A stretch of DNA of 64,000 nucleotides, taken from contig FOCC01000001.1 of assembly GCA_900110005.1 (NCBI GenBank), positions 1-64,000 on the forward strand. The letters are read 5' to 3'. The notes beneath the pieces are model-generated. The model saw only the letters and a program-made list of their open reading frames with translations. It searched no databases and had not been told where the DNA came from. Source of the stretch: Ligilactobacillus sp. WC1T17. GTDB lineage: Bacteria > Bacillota > Bacilli > Lactobacillales > Lactobacillaceae. Of the stretch, positions 62,737-64,000 are shown in pieces. Positions within the stretch are counted from its first letter, which is position 1, and every line of letters begins with the position of its first letter. The position numbers and the translations under genes are program-made.

Positions 62737-64000
62737 TTATTTTCTTTCCTCAGGCATCACGTAGGTTGGGACAATCTTCTTGATGTACCGGCGAATATCT
62801 GGGGTGTCTGCTTGACTTACTTCATTAAGCTCTTTGAGTTCATTTTCAAAGTGGTCGTCATCAAAGACAATCGGCGAACCAATATGAATCAGCTTGTTTG
62901 GTGTGTCTTTCATACCTTCTTCTTCCATCAGCATTTCTTCGTAGAGTTTTTCACCTGGACGAAGACCTGTGAACTTGATTGGGATGTCGACATCTGGTTC
63001 AAAGCCTGATAAACGGATTAAGTTCTTGGCTAAATCAAGAATCTTAACCGGATCACCCATGTTTAAGACGAAGATTTCTCCGCCGCGGGCATAAGCGCCT
63101 GCTTGAAGCACCAAAGATACTGCTTCTGGAATGGTCATGAAGTAACGGATAATATCCGGGTGGGTAACTGTTACGGGACCGCCATGCGCAATCTGCTTTT
63201 TGAAGAGCGGGATAACCGAACCATTTGAACCCAAAACGTTACCGAAGCGGACCGCCACGAAGTTGGTGTGCTTAGAGCGGCGGGACATCATTTGGACAAT
63301 CATTTCACACATCCGCTTGGAAGCACCCATGACGTTGGTGGGGTTGACCGCCTTATCGGTTGAGATTAAAACAAAACGTTCAGCTGCGTACTTGTCGGCG
63401 GCTTTCGCTACCTTATAAGTCCCAAAGACGTTATTTTTGATAGCTTCATTTGGTGAATCTTCCATCAATGGCACATGCTTGTGGGCTGCGGCGTGGAAGA
63501 CGATTTGCGGACGGTAATCTGCGAAGATTTCTTCGACCCGGTGGGTGTTTCTGACTGAACCAATCAGGTATTCGATATCGACATCCGGGTTAGTCCGTTT
63601 GAGCTCTTGCTGAAGGTCATAAACATTATTTTCATAGATATCAAAAACAATCAGCTTCTTTGGGTGGTGGTTGGCGATTTGCCGGCAGAGTTCTGATCCG
63701 ATAGATCCGCCCCCGCCGGTTACCAAGACGACCTTGTCTTTTAAGTAGCCGACCACTTCATCCAAGTTGACCTTGATTGGTTCACGGCCTAGAAGGTCGG
63801 TGATATCGACATCGCGCATTTTCGAAACCGAAATTTCCCCATTGATTAACTGATACATCCCAGGCAAAACTTTAATTTTAACCTTAGCTTCGGTTGCTTG
63901 AATTGCTTCAATCAACTGCTTGCGCTGAGTCGGTGTCGCCGAAGGCATGGCTAAATAGATATATTGCGGTTTAACTTGATGCAGTACTTTCTTTAAGCTG
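62737..64000 (-). CDS. CapD/PglF-like nucleotide-sugar 4,6-dehydratase, partial
   Basis: Polysaccharide biosynthesis protein with a membrane N-terminal part outside the window. Visible: the cofactor loop VLVTGGGGSIGSELCRQI, HAAAHKHVPLMEDSPNEAIKNN, the region ISTDKAVNPTNVMGASKRM with the catalytic Lys, and VRFGNVLGSNGSVIPLF. These are the marks of UDP-GlcNAc 4,6-dehydratases (CapD, FlaA1, PglF). The open frame continues through base 64000, and residues before the internal ATG (63948) belong to the family too (QYIYLAMPSATPTQRKQL). Product is a UDP-4-keto-6-deoxy-GlcNAc, used later for deoxyamino sugars. Confidence 0.93.
   Translation of the reverse strand, partial: SLKKVLHQVKPQYIYLAMPSATPTQRKQLIEAIQATEAKVKIKVLPGMYQLINGEISVSKMRDVDITDLLGREPIKVNLDEVVGYLKDKVVLVTGGGGSIGSELCRQIANHHPKKLIVFDIYENNVYDLQQELKRTNPDVDIEYLIGSVRNTHRVEEIFADYRPQIVFHAAAHKHVPLMEDSPNEAIKNNVFGTYKVAKAADKYAAERFVLISTDKAVNPTNVMGASKRMCEMIVQMMSRRSKHTNFVAVRFGNVLGSNGSVIPLFKKQIAHGGPVTVTHPDIIRYFMTIPEAVSLVLQAGAYARGGEIFVLNMGDPVKILDLAKNLIRLSGFEPDVDIPIKFTGLRPGEKLYEEMLMEEEGMKDTPNKLIHIGSPIVFDDDHFENELKELNEVSQADTPDIRRYIKKIVPTYVMPEERK

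Overview
The window looks like the chromosome of a low-GC Gram-positive lactic acid bacterium, most likely a Lactobacillaceae species (a Ligilactobacillus-like genus is possible; the species cannot be fixed from this sequence). Reasons: strong AGGAGG-type ribosome binding sites with occasional TTG/GTG starts, a preQ1-I riboswitch in front of queT, a GH25 lysozyme with cell-wall-binding repeats, paired FluC channels, two DegV proteins, and a residue of an inducible ornithine decarboxylase. No rRNA, tRNA, CRISPR array, prophage or intact insertion sequence was seen.

Layout. 1-15.8 kb is ordinary chromosome: a GH25 muramidase (cut by the window start), riboswitch-queT, a small DUF2829 (Tad2-fold) protein, an SDR, DegV, two FluC subunits, thioredoxin, a 0.4 kb array of three large hairpins, a HAD phosphatase, a GNAT, an amino acid permease, TerC, YitT, an XRE regulator, a cytidylyltransferase plus SDR pair, an SPC-type metal P-type ATPase with a PerR-like box, and a second DegV. 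15.9-31.3 kb is polysaccharide cluster A: GtrA, priming transferase, UDP-galactopyranose mutase, Wzx, Wzy-like polymerase, several glycosyltransferases, two GT-C-like membrane proteins around a GtrB-like enzyme, and an acyltransferase. 31.4-32.3 kb is a scar in which a permease and an ornithine decarboxylase lost their 5' ends. 32.3-38.1 kb holds a DUF1361 protein, hom-thrB divergent from thrC, and an amino acid permease.

38.1-64 kb is polysaccharide cluster B: a Stealth phosphotransferase, glycosyltransferases, the rmlDACB operon (dTDP-rhamnose), a UDP-glucose dehydrogenase fused to an N-terminal DNA-binding domain, acyltransferases, Wzx, Wzy, a visibly AT-rich block of glycosyltransferases (about 52.5-61.4 kb), then a more typical block with a second priming transferase, a PglD-like acyltransferase and a PglF/CapD-like dehydratase that runs out of the window.

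How it works together: each cluster can prime undecaprenyl phosphate (16.3-17.8 kb; 61.4-62.2 kb), build a repeat unit with its own transferases from UDP-Galf, dTDP-rhamnose and probably UDP-glucuronate, flip it with Wzx and polymerise it with Wzy. Decoration genes (acyltransferases) in cluster B carry simple sequence repeats that can switch them on and off: an (AACAG)5 tract at the start of one gene (on) and a G9 tract within another (off). The main points worth following are this phase-variable decoration, the DNA-binding/UGDH fusion with a palindrome exactly in its promoter spacer, and the covarying hairpin array at 5.5-5.9 kb.
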